Of a stretch of 64,000 bases of DNA, positions 1 to 8,450 are shown in pieces; the first letter of the stretch is position 1, and the number at the start of each line of letters is the position of its first letter. The notes beneath the pieces are model-generated. The model saw only the letters and a program-made list of their open reading frames with translations, ran no database searches and was not told the origin of the DNA. A program made the translations under genes and the position numbers. The stretch is from Polynucleobacter sp. MWH-UH2A (GTDB taxonomy: Bacteria; Pseudomonadota; Gammaproteobacteria; Burkholderiales; Burkholderiaceae), in NCBI RefSeq assembly GCF_018687195.1, contig NZ_CP061321.1:992001-1056000 (forward strand), given 5' to 3'.

Positions 1-106
1 AATAAGAAATACCTTCGGTATCACGCTCATAGAACTCATCGCGATTCGCAGCCACGACTAAAGAATAGTCTGGATGAGAATTCCATGCGAATAGGATGAG
101 GCACAT
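1..106 (-). CDS. NRDE family protein (N-terminal fragment)
   Basis: The minus strand from 106 translates as MCLILFAWNSHPDYSLVVAA followed by NRDEFYERDTEG, and the frame stays open to the window edge. The N-terminal Met-Cys and the Asn-Arg-Asp-Glu motif are the signature of the NRDE/TANGO2 family, whose biochemical role in bacteria is not settled. Only the first 35 codons are in the window; the rest lies before position 1. It follows ygfZ on the same strand after 17 bp, so the two are probably co-transcribed. Family call is firm; function is unknown. Confidence 0.85.
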   Translation of the reverse strand, partial: MCLILFAWNSHPDYSLVVAANRDEFYERDTEGISY

Positions 107-123
107 AATGTTCTAGGGGTTTA

Positions 124-1128
124 TTAAATTTCGATCAAGGGGTAGGGTAATGGATCTAGTTTTAACACAGGCCCATCTATACTTCCTAGTCGTATTTCCC
201 CATGCTCAAGCGCTTCTGATTTGCACTCAATTTGCAGGTCTATGCGGTCCTCGACAAAAGCAGCATGCGAAGAAAGAACCACCATTCCAGCTGGCTGGCT
301 GGTATCCTCGCTATGAAATAGCTCTACGCCAGGATCAAAAGAGGCGCCATTTAGTTGATCGGTCGGTACATGAGCCAAGCTCAGTCGACGTTTAATGACG
401 CCTCGGTATTGGCTACGGGCCACAATTTCTTGACCTGGATAGCAACCCTTCTTAAAGTCCACGCCTGCAACCGATTCTAAATTGATCATTTGCGGTACAA
501 ATTGTTCTTGAGTTGTTTGCACGATCCTGGGGATAGCGCTCAAAACCTCAAGATCATTCCATGTAGAAAGTACCCTGTCTTGATCTTCCATTGCTCCAGA
601 TGGTTGAGCTTGTGCAATCAAAACTCGTCCATACATTTGATTGTGAACCTCAACATCGGGCATTTGAAGTCCAATTTGATTTTCTTCGAGCGTTAATGAA
701 TTTACTTGATTGGTAATAGAGCAAAAACCCAAGACTGACCAATCATGTGAGGCGTCAGTGACTTTAACTTTGGATCGTAAAACATACATAGCCAAACGTT
801 TGGCAATACCCGCGGCAATATCATTTGAGATAAATAAAGCAAAGCGATCATCTGATGCGCTATCTCGTGGAACCAATGCAAGCCAAGCACTAGCTAGTAA
901 TCTTCCTTTTGGGCTGCAATATCCCGCCAGTCGAACAGATGATGGCGTGCGCGCAATTTCAGGAGAAAGGGTGCGTTTTAATCCCAATACCGAATTCGTC
1001 AACTGATTCTGCAAAAAACTCGCCGCGTCAGGTCCTTCAATAAAGATTAATCCCCACTGATGCAAAGGACAAAACCCAAAATCACCAGGGTTTCTTTGTA
1101 ATGGAACATTTTGGCTAGAGTTTGTCAT
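124..1128 (-). CDS. ygfZ: Folate-binding YgfZ-type protein
   Basis: 334 aa, related to the GcvT aminomethyltransferase fold. YgfZ proteins bind folate and support repair or assembly of certain iron-sulfur enzymes, including the tRNA methylthiotransferase MiaB in E. coli. The diagnostic motif K-G-C-Y-P-G-Q-E lies at residues 227-234, with the conserved Cys at 229. Start is the ATG at 1126-1128. The gene is divergent from mltG, whose start lies within about 20 bp, so the two promoters must overlap each other's coding ends. Downstream is the NRDE gene. Confidence 0.9.
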   Translation of the reverse strand: MTNSSQNVPLQRNPGDFGFCPLHQWGLIFIEGPDAASFLQNQLTNSVLGLKRTLSPEIARTPSSVRLAGYCSPKGRLLASAWLALVPRDSASDDRFALFISNDIAAGIAKRLAMYVLRSKVKVTDASHDWSVLGFCSITNQVNSLTLEENQIGLQMPDVEVHNQMYGRVLIAQAQPSGAMEDQDRVLSTWNDLEVLSAIPRIVQTTQEQFVPQMINLESVAGVDFKKGCYPGQEIVARSQYRGVIKRRLSLAHVPTDQLNGASFDPGVELFHSEDTSQPAGMVVLSSHAAFVEDRIDLQIECKSEALEHGEIRLGSIDGPVLKLDPLPYPLIEI

Positions 1129-1148
1129 CTTCCTTTTATCATAGCCTG

Positions 1149-2216
1149 ATGCGCAAAAAAATTCAGAGGGGAATCCTTTTTAGGCAAAAAAAGTCCTCGG
1201 GTCGTGGACCGCTTCCATACTTATCAGTTTTAGTAGGCTTGGTGGCTGTTCTCTATGCGGCCATTTTTATGTGGCCGGTAGTGCCCAGTCTTTCTAATGT
1301 GGACAATAAACTTGTTTACCGCGTAAAGATTTCACCCCACTCTAGCTTGGCAAGCATTTCTCAGCAGTTAAAAGAACAGGGGCTTCTACTTACAACTATT
1401 CAGTTTCAGATTAGCGCACGCGCCATTTTTGTCGGTTCGAAATTAAAACCTGGCACCTACTTATTGCCAACAGGCGCTAGCTTAGGAAAAATATTGCTGC
1501 AGTTTGCACGTGGTGATCGAGTTCGAGAAAGTATTGCCATTATTCCAGGGATGACCATATGGCAATTGCGGGCGTTAATTGATTCACATCCTGCATTAAT
1601 TCACCAAACAAAAGGTCTTAGCTCAAAAGCGCTACTGCAAAGTTTAAATCTGAATTTTCCAAGTGATGAAGGTATTTTTTACCCCGACACCTATCTATTT
1701 GATCCGGATGAGACCGATATCACCATCTATCAGCGCGCCTCTCAGGCTTTGCAAAAGCAGCTAGACCAAGCATGGGAACAAAGGGCGCCCGACCTCCCTT
1801 TAAAGAACCCTTATGATCTATTGATCCTATCGTCCATTGTTGAAAAGGAGACTGGAAAATCTAGCGATCGTGGTTTAGTTGCTGCCGTATTCATAAACAG
1901 ACTTAAGCAGGGAATGATGCTCCAGACTGACCCAACAGTGATCTATGGCATTGGCTCCCGTTTTGATGGAAACCTTCGGAAAGCAGATTTGCGCAAAGAT
2001 AATCCCTACAATACCTATATGCGTAAAGGTTTACCACCAACCCCTATTGCCATGCCAAGCAAAGAGTCGCTTTTAGCTAGTGCTCACCCCGCACAAAGTA
2101 AGGCTTTGTATTTTGTGGCCAAAGGTGATGGCAGTAGCCACTTTTCTGAAACACTGAACGAGCACGAATCTGCGGTTGATCGTTATCAACGAAAACCAGC
2201 TCTCGAACCAAATTAG
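1149..2216 (+). CDS. mltG: Endolytic murein transglycosylase MltG
   Basis: Inner-membrane lytic transglycosylase (YceG family) that cleaves nascent glycan strands and is thought to end their polymerisation. With the ATG at 1149 the protein is 355 aa. It has a short basic cytoplasmic tail, one transmembrane helix near residues 22-43, a LysM-like part and the catalytic region S-I-V-E-K-E-T-G with the catalytic Glu near residue 232, followed by F-I-N-R-L and L-Q-T-D-P-T-V-I-Y-G. An in-frame TTG at 1122 would add nine residues and overlap ygfZ; I prefer the ATG, but neither has a clear ribosome-binding site. First gene of the mltG-tmk-holB-tatD run. Confidence 0.9.
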   Translation: MRKKIQRGILFRQKKSSGRGPLPYLSVLVGLVAVLYAAIFMWPVVPSLSNVDNKLVYRVKISPHSSLASISQQLKEQGLLLTTIQFQISARAIFVGSKLKPGTYLLPTGASLGKILLQFARGDRVRESIAIIPGMTIWQLRALIDSHPALIHQTKGLSSKALLQSLNLNFPSDEGIFYPDTYLFDPDETDITIYQRASQALQKQLDQAWEQRAPDLPLKNPYDLLILSSIVEKETGKSSDRGLVAAVFINRLKQGMMLQTDPTVIYGIGSRFDGNLRKADLRKDNPYNTYMRKGLPPTPIAMPSKESLLASAHPAQSKALYFVAKGDGSSHFSETLNEHESAVDRYQRKPALEPN

Positions 2217-2239
2217 CCAATTACATTTAGTTAACTGAT

Positions 2240-2872
2240 ATGAATCCTGGATATTTCATTAGTTTTGAAGGCATTGATGGTGCCGGAAAAAGCACGCACA
2301 TCGATCGCTTTTGCAAGCTAATGCAAGATCGATACCCTGATCGAGAAGTAGTTGTCACGCGCGAGCCTGGTGGGACAGCTCTAGGTGAGCAATTACGAAG
2401 TTTGTTGCTTGATGCACCCATGAATATCGAAACAGAAGCATTACTTATGTTTGCGGCAAGACGTGAGCATATTGCGCAGATTATTGAACCAGCATTAAAA
2501 GCAGGAAAAATAGTGATCTCTGACCGCTTTACTGACGCCAGCTTTGCATATCAAGGAGGGGGGCGTGGGTTAAGCATCGCCAAATTGAATGACCTTGAGC
2601 GCTGGGTTCAGGGCCAAGCAGATGGCTCGCTACTGCAGCCAAATTTAACCATATTGTTTGATTTGCCTGGTGAGGTTGCGGAAGCCCGACGCTCAAAAGT
2701 TCGTGCGCCGGATAAATTTGAAAAAATGGATTTAAATTTTTTTGATAAGGTTCGTCAGGAGTATTTGAGGCGCGCCAATGAAAATCCCAAGAGATTTCAT
2801 TTAGTGGATGCGACCCAGACTCCCGAGGCTATATGGAACGGCTTGGAGCGCCTGGATATAGAGTTGAAATGA
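2240..2872 (+). CDS. tmk: Thymidylate kinase
   Basis: Phosphorylates dTMP to dTDP with ATP in the pathway to dTTP. The 210-aa protein opens with the P-loop G-I-D-G-A-G-K-S-T (residues 11-19). It then has the D-R-F motif and the Y-Q-G-G-G-R-G lid stretch, all typical of bacterial Tmk, and the length is normal. The TGA stop overlaps the ATG of holB (ATGA, 2869-2872), so translation of the two is probably coupled. This tmk-holB arrangement is usual in proteobacteria. Confidence 0.95.
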   Translation: MNPGYFISFEGIDGAGKSTHIDRFCKLMQDRYPDREVVVTREPGGTALGEQLRSLLLDAPMNIETEALLMFAARREHIAQIIEPALKAGKIVISDRFTDASFAYQGGGRGLSIAKLNDLERWVQGQADGSLLQPNLTILFDLPGEVAEARRSKVRAPDKFEKMDLNFFDKVRQEYLRRANENPKRFHLVDATQTPEAIWNGLERLDIELK

Positions 2873-4017
2873 ACGATTTGATGTTTCCTCCAGAGCAGCA
2901 TGAGAGCAATATTGCGCCATGGCTCAAAACACTGTGGTGTAGCTTAGATTTTGAGCGTTTTCCGAATGCCATTTTGATACATGGGCAATCAGGTGTTGGT
3001 AAATTTGCATTCGCTGTAGAGCTTGCCAAGGCATTGCTATGCGAATCCCCGTATTCAGCAGAAAAGCCCTGCAATCAATGCGATGGGTGTCACTGGTTTA
3101 GCACGGGAAATCATCCTGACTTTACGCCTTTAGTCCCCGAAACCCATCGTAAATTACTCCCACAAGCGGATTACGAATCTGATGAACCCGCTAAAAAGTC
3201 CCGCACTTCTCGAGGCGAGGACGATGCAGAGCCCAGCGAGAAAAAAGAGAGGAAGAATATTTCCATAGAAGAGACACGCAGCGCTATAGAGAGTCTCTCT
3301 ATAGGGTCTCATCGAGGCGGAAACCGAGTCATTTTGATATACCCCCTGGAGATGCTTCGTTCTGATTCGGCCAATACGCTTCTTAAATCACTAGAGGAGC
3401 CACCCGAAAAAACGATATTCATCTTGCTGGCCGATAGAGTGGATCGCGTTCTGCCCACTATTCGATCACGCTGCAGGCTATTAAGTGCCCCAAGGCCCGA
3501 TCAAGCTGAGGGCTTAGCTTGGCTGAAAACTCAATTAGGCGCCATCCCTGAAATCAAGGTAGCTGATGGTGATGTTGAGGCGATTTACAACGAGCAGGGT
3601 GGGGCACCCTATGCGGTGCTTGAGTCTTTGATTGCAAGACACAACAAAGATGAAAAAGATGAACTCACTATGTCCATTGCCGCATCCAGAATACTGCTTC
3701 AGTCAATGGCACAAGGTGCTCGAATCAATTGGCTTGAAACGGCAGAGAAAGTTCATAAAGCTCAGTATGCATTTTTGTTGGCAACTATGCAGCGCTGGGT
3801 TTCTGATTTACAAATCGTGATTGAAGGCGGGGTGCCTCGATACTATCCAAAGCACATAAATACGCTTAAGGGCCTCTCGCAAACGGCGCAAACTCTCAAA
3901 CTTCTTCAATTTTGGAAATCACTTGTCCAATCAAGAAGATCCGAAAACCATCCACTGGCTGCCCGCGTCCAATTGGAGGCCTTGCTCTCCCAATATCAGC
4001 AAGTTTTTGAAGCCTAA
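2869..4017 (+). CDS. holB: DNA polymerase III subunit delta prime
   Basis: Clamp-loader subunit of the replicative polymerase. From the ATG at 2869 it is 382 aa; an in-frame ATG at 2833 would extend it 12 residues into tmk, but the ATGA overlap is the better start. Visible are a P-loop-like G-Q-S-G-V-G-K (39-45), a zinc-module cysteine set (C58, C68, C71, C74) and the S-R-C sensor region. Between the zinc module and the conserved I-S-I-E segment lies a highly charged insert of about 30 residues (roughly 102-130), probably a disordered linker. Confidence 0.9.
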   Translation: MNDLMFPPEQHESNIAPWLKTLWCSLDFERFPNAILIHGQSGVGKFAFAVELAKALLCESPYSAEKPCNQCDGCHWFSTGNHPDFTPLVPETHRKLLPQADYESDEPAKKSRTSRGEDDAEPSEKKERKNISIEETRSAIESLSIGSHRGGNRVILIYPLEMLRSDSANTLLKSLEEPPEKTIFILLADRVDRVLPTIRSRCRLLSAPRPDQAEGLAWLKTQLGAIPEIKVADGDVEAIYNEQGGAPYAVLESLIARHNKDEKDELTMSIAASRILLQSMAQGARINWLETAEKVHKAQYAFLLATMQRWVSDLQIVIEGGVPRYYPKHINTLKGLSQTAQTLKLLQFWKSLVQSRRSENHPLAARVQLEALLSQYQQVFEA

Positions 4018-4060
4018 GCAGAATCCTGAATTACCCCCATACCGTCTAAAATGAGAGTCT

Positions 4061-4849
4061 ATGTTTATTGATTCCCATTGCCACCTCGATTTTCCAGAGT
4101 TTAAAAATCGTCTACCTGAGGTTTTGGCGAATATGAAATCTGCTCAGGTGAGCCACGCGCTTTGTGTTTCTGTAGATATTCCGGACTTTCCCAATGTGTT
4201 GAAGCTGGCTCAAGAGAATGTGAATCTTTATGCTTCAGTTGGTGTACACCCTGATTACGAAGATACCCCTGAGCCTACGTTAGAGTTTTTGGTGGAAACC
4301 GCGTCCAAACATCCAAAAATCGTTGCCATAGGCGAAACAGGCCTTGATTACTATCGTATGGGTGATCGAAGCTACGAATCCATGAATTGGCAGCGAGACC
4401 GATTCAGAACCCATATTCAGGCCGCACGAAGAACAAAAAAGCCATTAATCATTCATACACGCTCAGCTTCAGTTGACACCATCAAGATCATGAAAGAAGA
4501 GGGCGCCGATCAAATCGGCGGGGTAATGCATTGCTTCACCGAAAGTTATGAGGTAGCTAAACAAGCTATGGAATTAGGTTTTTATATCTCTTTCTCGGGA
4601 ATAGTGACATTTAAGAGTGCGAAAGACCTCCAGGAGACCTGCAGGCAGATCCCTCTAGATCGAATGCTGATTGAAACGGATTCTCCTTATTTGGCGCCCA
4701 TTCCGCATCGCGGCAAAACGAATGAACCCGCTTGGGTATCAAAAGTGGGTGAATTTGTAGCAGATCTAAAGGGGGTTTCAGTGGAGACACTTGCAGAGCA
4801 AACTTCAATTAATTTTAATCAATGTTTTCATATAGATGGAAGCCTTTAA
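4061..4849 (+). CDS. TatD family metal-dependent hydrolase
   Basis: 262-aa TIM-barrel metallohydrolase of the TatD/YcfH family, proteins with DNase activity in characterised members. Metal-site landmarks are D-S-H-C-H-L-D at residues 4-10, G-E-T-G-L-D-Y in the middle, H-T-R-S, H-C-F-T-E and E-T-D-S-P-Y-L-A-P near the C-terminus. The position after holB matches the common tmk-holB-tatD arrangement. The precise substrate in this organism cannot be read from sequence. Confidence 0.9.
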   Translation: MFIDSHCHLDFPEFKNRLPEVLANMKSAQVSHALCVSVDIPDFPNVLKLAQENVNLYASVGVHPDYEDTPEPTLEFLVETASKHPKIVAIGETGLDYYRMGDRSYESMNWQRDRFRTHIQAARRTKKPLIIHTRSASVDTIKIMKEEGADQIGGVMHCFTESYEVAKQAMELGFYISFSGIVTFKSAKDLQETCRQIPLDRMLIETDSPYLAPIPHRGKTNEPAWVSKVGEFVADLKGVSVETLAEQTSINFNQCFHIDGSL

Positions 4850-4851
4850 TA

Positions 4852-5562
4852 ATGTATTTACTTAGAAATAAATCCCTGTGTTTTGGACTCCTTATTGCCA
4901 TTTCCAGCTTTCAAATAGGCGCACAAACAAATGATCAGGCTGAAGATTTTGCTAAGGCGGCTAGGTTTGATGACGTTTCTGAGGTCAAAACCCTTATTTC
5001 TAAAGGTGTTAGCCCAAATACAGTTGATGCAAAGGGTAATCCTATGCTTGTTTTGGCCATCAAAGATAGGTCTACCAAAGTGACTGAGTTATTGCTTCAG
5101 AATCGCAATATTGACGTTGATTTGTCAAATAAGTATGGCGAAACACCTCTCATGATGGCTTCAATTGAGGGAGACTTGCCTATAGTGAAAACTCTCGTCT
5201 TACAGAACAAGGCTCGCATAGATCATATCGGCTGGACTCCATTGCATTATGCTTGTGCCAAGGGGAATCTAGATGTCGCCAAGTTCCTGGTGGCAAACGG
5301 TGCTGTAGTCGACTCCAACGCGTTAAATGGGACAACACCCTTGATGATGGCCGTTCAGTCAGGTAATGAGGATCTCATTCGTTTCCTATTGGAAAATGGC
5401 GCAGATATTCGATTGCGCAATACTCAAGGATTCTCAGCAATTGATATCGCCGAAATCTACGACAAACCTTGGATTGCTGATGGACTCAAATCACGCTGGC
5501 AAAAGCTATACAAACAGCCATATCCTGGACCTCAGAAGCAACTCTCTACGAAATCCTCATAA
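4852..5562 (+). CDS. Exported ankyrin-repeat protein
   Basis: 236 aa from the ATG at 4852, which sits two bases after the tatD stop; an in-frame ATG at 4822 inside tatD is less likely because 4852 gives a clean signal peptide. The N-terminus is basic, then hydrophobic (LCFGLLIAISSFQIGAQ), predicting export to the periplasm. About five ankyrin repeats follow (for example T-P-L-M-M-A, T-P-L-H-Y-A, T-T-P-L-M-M-A-V), a protein-interaction scaffold. The partner is unknown. Ankyrin genes after tatD are a recurrent Burkholderiales arrangement, which supports the call but not a function. Confidence 0.8.
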   Translation: MYLLRNKSLCFGLLIAISSFQIGAQTNDQAEDFAKAARFDDVSEVKTLISKGVSPNTVDAKGNPMLVLAIKDRSTKVTELLLQNRNIDVDLSNKYGETPLMMASIEGDLPIVKTLVLQNKARIDHIGWTPLHYACAKGNLDVAKFLVANGAVVDSNALNGTTPLMMAVQSGNEDLIRFLLENGADIRLRNTQGFSAIDIAEIYDKPWIADGLKSRWQKLYKQPYPGPQKQLSTKSS

Positions 5563-5626
5563 ATAATATTTGCGTATAATCATTATTATGTCAAATAAGA
5601 TATTTATGTCGGAATACCTCTAGCCA

Positions 5627-6160
5627 ATGACCATGTTTAGCTTTATTCAAAATACAGACCTTCCAAGCTTTGCTACCCTGTTCAACGAAATCAATTTGGA
5701 TATGGGCAATGGGCAGATCTGGGTTGTGGTGATGTTGGCTTGCCTGATGCTGGCAATCCATGCAATAGCAGTGTTAGGTATTGCTGGAGCATTTCACGCC
5801 ATTGATGATGTCATGACAAGACGCCGGATCTATGGCGCTAGTTTTCTGTCGTATTTCATTGCAATCTTGCTAGTAATCGCAATTCATTTAGCCGAAATCG
5901 TTGTTTGGGCCTATATTTGTGTCGCACTTAAGGTATTTCCTACCAATCCGCAGACTTTTTACTTTGCCGGTGAAATGTATACAACCGTTGGTTATGGCGA
6001 CTATAAACTCACCGAGCAATGGCGAATATTGCCCATCATTATTTCCTTTTCAGGGATATTTGCGGTATCGATGTCGGGTGCAGCTCTTTACACCATGATG
6101 GGCGCATTATTGGGCCATAACCGTCAGAATCAGAACCCAAAGTCAGGCTCAGGATTCTAG
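5627..6160 (+). CDS. Small potassium-channel-like membrane protein
   Basis: 177 aa with transmembrane segments near 31-54, 70-99 and 133-160. The perfect K+ selectivity filter T-V-G-Y-G-D at 120-125 is preceded by a pore-helix stretch. This matches the two-TM ion-channel pore domain (Ion_trans_2) with one extra N-terminal helix. There is no RCK or other regulatory domain; the C-terminus is a short polar tail. A TATAAT lies at 5575-5580 upstream. The 3' end overlaps the convergent DUF3108 gene by four bases. K+ selectivity is inferred from the filter; gating and role are unknown. Confidence 0.75.
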   Translation: MTMFSFIQNTDLPSFATLFNEINLDMGNGQIWVVVMLACLMLAIHAIAVLGIAGAFHAIDDVMTRRRIYGASFLSYFIAILLVIAIHLAEIVVWAYICVALKVFPTNPQTFYFAGEMYTTVGYGDYKLTEQWRILPIIISFSGIFAVSMSGAALYTMMGALLGHNRQNQNPKSGSGF

Positions 6161-7146
6161 AGTTGCCGATTGGTCGCCACCGGATTCTTTTGCTTAAAGA
6201 CCAACTCAAGTATTCGTCCATTTGCTTCTAGAGAACGAATGCGACCAGGAAGCCATTCAAGATCCTTAGCCAGCCATATATCTACTTGGCGTTTATAAGG
6301 ATCATTTTCTCTTTGCATTAATGCATAATGCCGATTAACGGACTTACCTAGACTGGGTATATCTTCGTTGTTTGCTTCACCGTAGCTTTTGAAATGCCAT
6401 TGATCTAGCGTGTTGTAATCGACCACTGGTATAGAACGAATCGTGCCTGGATCGTCTATTTTGGCGTCCCCATTAAGTAATGATGCCAACTGAAACATGA
6501 GGCTAAAGCGATCCTGGGTACCAGGAACAATGCTAGGTGTGAATTCCGGTTTCTCAGAAAAAAACATCTGCCCTCCTCCACTACCATCTCGATCAAAGCG
6601 TGAATAGCGTGGCGCCTTAGTACCACGTTGCGTCCAATATATAGCGGGAGCGATTCCAAATAAATCAACAGCTCCTCTAGATTCAAAGACGAACGGACCC
6701 ACAAATGCATACGGTATGTTGATATGAAGGCGATAAGAATTGCCATCTACAACCCAATCAATCTCACCAGTTTGCAACTTCTGCCCATCAACAAAGGAGT
6801 CGTAATAAAGGGTCCCGGATTCTGGGAGTTTGAACAGAACACCGGGTTGATTTAGTGATCCAGATTGCGTGTTCGAGCTTAGTGATGAGTCATTCTCTAA
6901 GCTACTAGCTCTATTCGTTTTTGGGGGGTTTTGTTTTGGGGCTTTGGCTATTTGGATTTGTTTCGGAGGTTCGGTTTTTAATTCTGATCTGATGATTAAA
7001 TCTTCTGAGGGATCTGGATTTCCTCCAAAGGTAATGAAGGGTAATCCGAAAAATAAAATGAAGTGACCCAATATGGATAAGAGCAAAGCAATCGAGAAAA
7101 TGCGCAAGGAATGATTGCGAAGGGATGTACTCATAAAAACATTCAT
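6157..7146 (-). CDS. DUF3108 domain-containing membrane-anchored protein
   Basis: About 329 aa from the ATG at 7146; alternatives are a TTG at 7167 and an ATG at 7134, and none has a convincing ribosome-binding site. There is a basic N-terminus and a single hydrophobic helix (RIFSIALLLSILGHFILFF), then a Pro/Ser/Lys-rich linker. The C-terminal part has the W-T-Q-R-G-T-K-A-P-R-Y-S-R-F-D-R-D-G pattern of DUF3108. Layout suggests an inner-membrane anchor with a periplasmic beta-rich domain. Function is not known. It ends the minus-strand run that begins with hyi and overlaps the channel gene tail to tail. Confidence 0.7.
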   Translation of the reverse strand: MNVFMSTSLRNHSLRIFSIALLLSILGHFILFFGLPFITFGGNPDPSEDLIIRSELKTEPPKQIQIAKAPKQNPPKTNRASSLENDSSLSSNTQSGSLNQPGVLFKLPESGTLYYDSFVDGQKLQTGEIDWVVDGNSYRLHINIPYAFVGPFVFESRGAVDLFGIAPAIYWTQRGTKAPRYSRFDRDGSGGGQMFFSEKPEFTPSIVPGTQDRFSLMFQLASLLNGDAKIDDPGTIRSIPVVDYNTLDQWHFKSYGEANNEDIPSLGKSVNRHYALMQRENDPYKRQVDIWLAKDLEWLPGRIRSLEANGRILELVFKQKNPVATNRQL

Positions 7147-7177
7147 GCTGGACTGCGATACTAGCAAAGAATCGGCT

Positions 7178-7747
7178 CTAAATCAGAGCTTCAAGTAGAC
7201 GACTATTTTTTGGGAGATTAGCAGCTAAAAAGTCCATTTGATCCGCCAAGATATTGCGTCCTTTCAGAATCATGTCCTCATAAAGGCTAGGCAAATAAGG
7301 CGTATACAGCAGACTCATTCCCGCTTGTTCGGGCGTTCGATTGCCTTTCCGCTGGTTGCATGGTCTACAGGAAATAACTAGATTCATCCAAGAGTATTTT
7401 CCACCCCTACTATTTGGAATAATGTGCTCTGCTTCCGCGCCACTCTCATGAATGGAGTCACCGCAATATGCGCAGAGCCCCCGATCACGTTTGAAAAGTT
7501 TGTGTTTAGTAATTACCGGAACTACATCGAAAAGATTAATTTTGGAGCTGCCTTTAACAGCAATGATGGAATGGAGTTCAATAATAGATTGTGTGCCGCT
7601 ACTGCGAGAGATGCCGCCACGCATTCGCATGATGGGATCACCTAAAGTCCAAAGAACGCTGCTCTCTGCATAATGCTTAGTAGCTTCTTCTGCATTCACC
7701 CAGCCTTGGGGAATTCCACCAGCGTCTAATTTCAAGATGCTCAGCAC
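7178..7747 (-). CDS. HNH endonuclease family protein
   Basis: 189 aa from the GTG at 7745-7747. That start is fixed by a strong AAGGAG at 7753-7758, five bases upstream; the open frame continues to a GTG at 7771 that lacks such a site. The C-terminal half holds a complete HNH module: C92-x2-C95, the E107-H108 catalytic pair in A-E-H-I-I-P, N122, and C127-x2-C130 for zinc. No partner methylase, restriction subunit or phage gene is adjacent, so a role in restriction or homing is not indicated. Stand-alone HNH proteins like this are widespread in Burkholderiales, with unknown substrate. Confidence 0.8.
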   Translation of the reverse strand: MLSILKLDAGGIPQGWVNAEEATKHYAESSVLWTLGDPIMRMRGGISRSSGTQSIIELHSIIAVKGSSKINLFDVVPVITKHKLFKRDRGLCAYCGDSIHESGAEAEHIIPNSRGGKYSWMNLVISCRPCNQRKGNRTPEQAGMSLLYTPYLPSLYEDMILKGRNILADQMDFLAANLPKNSRLLEALI

Positions 7748-7752
7748 AATCT

Positions 7753-7758
7753 CTCCTT
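7753..7758 (-). promoter_or_regulatory. Ribosome-binding site deciding the HNH start
   Basis: The minus strand reads AAGGAG followed by five bases and GTG. This is a strong Shine-Dalgarno match at good spacing. It moves the start of the HNH gene from the longest open frame (7771) to the GTG at 7747. Confidence 0.7.
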
Positions 7759-7843
7759 TCCAGGCCGCCACCCTATCTATATGAAAGTGAAAACGGTCAT
7801 TTTGCTCATATTACCGAATAAGCAAAAAGCAATCAAGAAAGAG

Positions 7844-8437
7844 CTAAGGCTGGGTTGAGATAAATTCCAGAACCCGCGGAAGGTGGTCCGCATAGTCGGC
7901 AATTCCATGGTCACTGCCATCCAGTACCAAGTGTTTTGCGCCAGGATAAAAGTGAACCATTTCTTGCCAATCCAAAAGCTCGTCGCCCTTTGCGGCAATT
8001 AAAAAGTAACGGGATGGATTGGTAATCTTTTCTACCTGCAATGCTTTGAGCTCGTCGATATATTCAGAGCGAAAATCAAAAGGCTCATCACTGTCATAAG
8101 CGGTCATCATGCCAACATGGGGTGCCAGTTCTCTGGCAGCCCGCACTGCTGGATTTAAAAGAACTGCCTTGCAATTATATTTTTCAGCGAGGTAATTTGC
8201 ATAAAATCCGCCCAGTGAGGAGCCCACCACCACCATTTGATCAGCACCAGATTCCTGAATCTGTTTTTCAACCATCGCCATGCTTTCTTTTGGTGAAGCA
8301 AGCAATTGCGGGCAATACCATTGAATGGGATTGTCTAAGGTTGATATGGCATTAATTCCCTCGCCTGTCATTACTGCCTTACTAGAGCGAGGCGACGAGC
8401 GAAATCCGTGCAAATAAACTAATAATGTTTTACTCAT
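7844..8437 (-). CDS. YqiA-type alpha/beta-hydrolase esterase
   Basis: 197-aa single-domain alpha/beta hydrolase similar to E. coli YqiA (UPF0227). It starts L-V-Y-L-H-G-F, has the nucleophile elbow G-S-S-L-G-G with Ser74, an Asp in A-A-K-G-D-E and the catalytic His in G-S-D-H-G-I. Such proteins hydrolyse short acyl esters in vitro; the physiological substrate is unknown. It follows glxR after 13 bp and is probably in the same transcript. Confidence 0.8.
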   Translation of the reverse strand: MSKTLLVYLHGFRSSPRSSKAVMTGEGINAISTLDNPIQWYCPQLLASPKESMAMVEKQIQESGADQMVVVGSSLGGFYANYLAEKYNCKAVLLNPAVRAARELAPHVGMMTAYDSDEPFDFRSEYIDELKALQVEKITNPSRYFLIAAKGDELLDWQEMVHFYPGAKHLVLDGSDHGIADYADHLPRVLEFISTQP

Positions 8438-8450
8438 AAGTACACTTCAA

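Noticed and set aside
1122-1148. TTG start for mltG
   Set aside because: It would overlap ygfZ and has no proper ribosome-binding site; the ATG at 1149 gives a normal short cytoplasmic tail.
7178-7747. HNH gene as part of a restriction or phage-defence island
   Set aside because: No methyltransferase, helicase, integrase or other defence gene lies beside it; its neighbours are metabolic or envelope genes.
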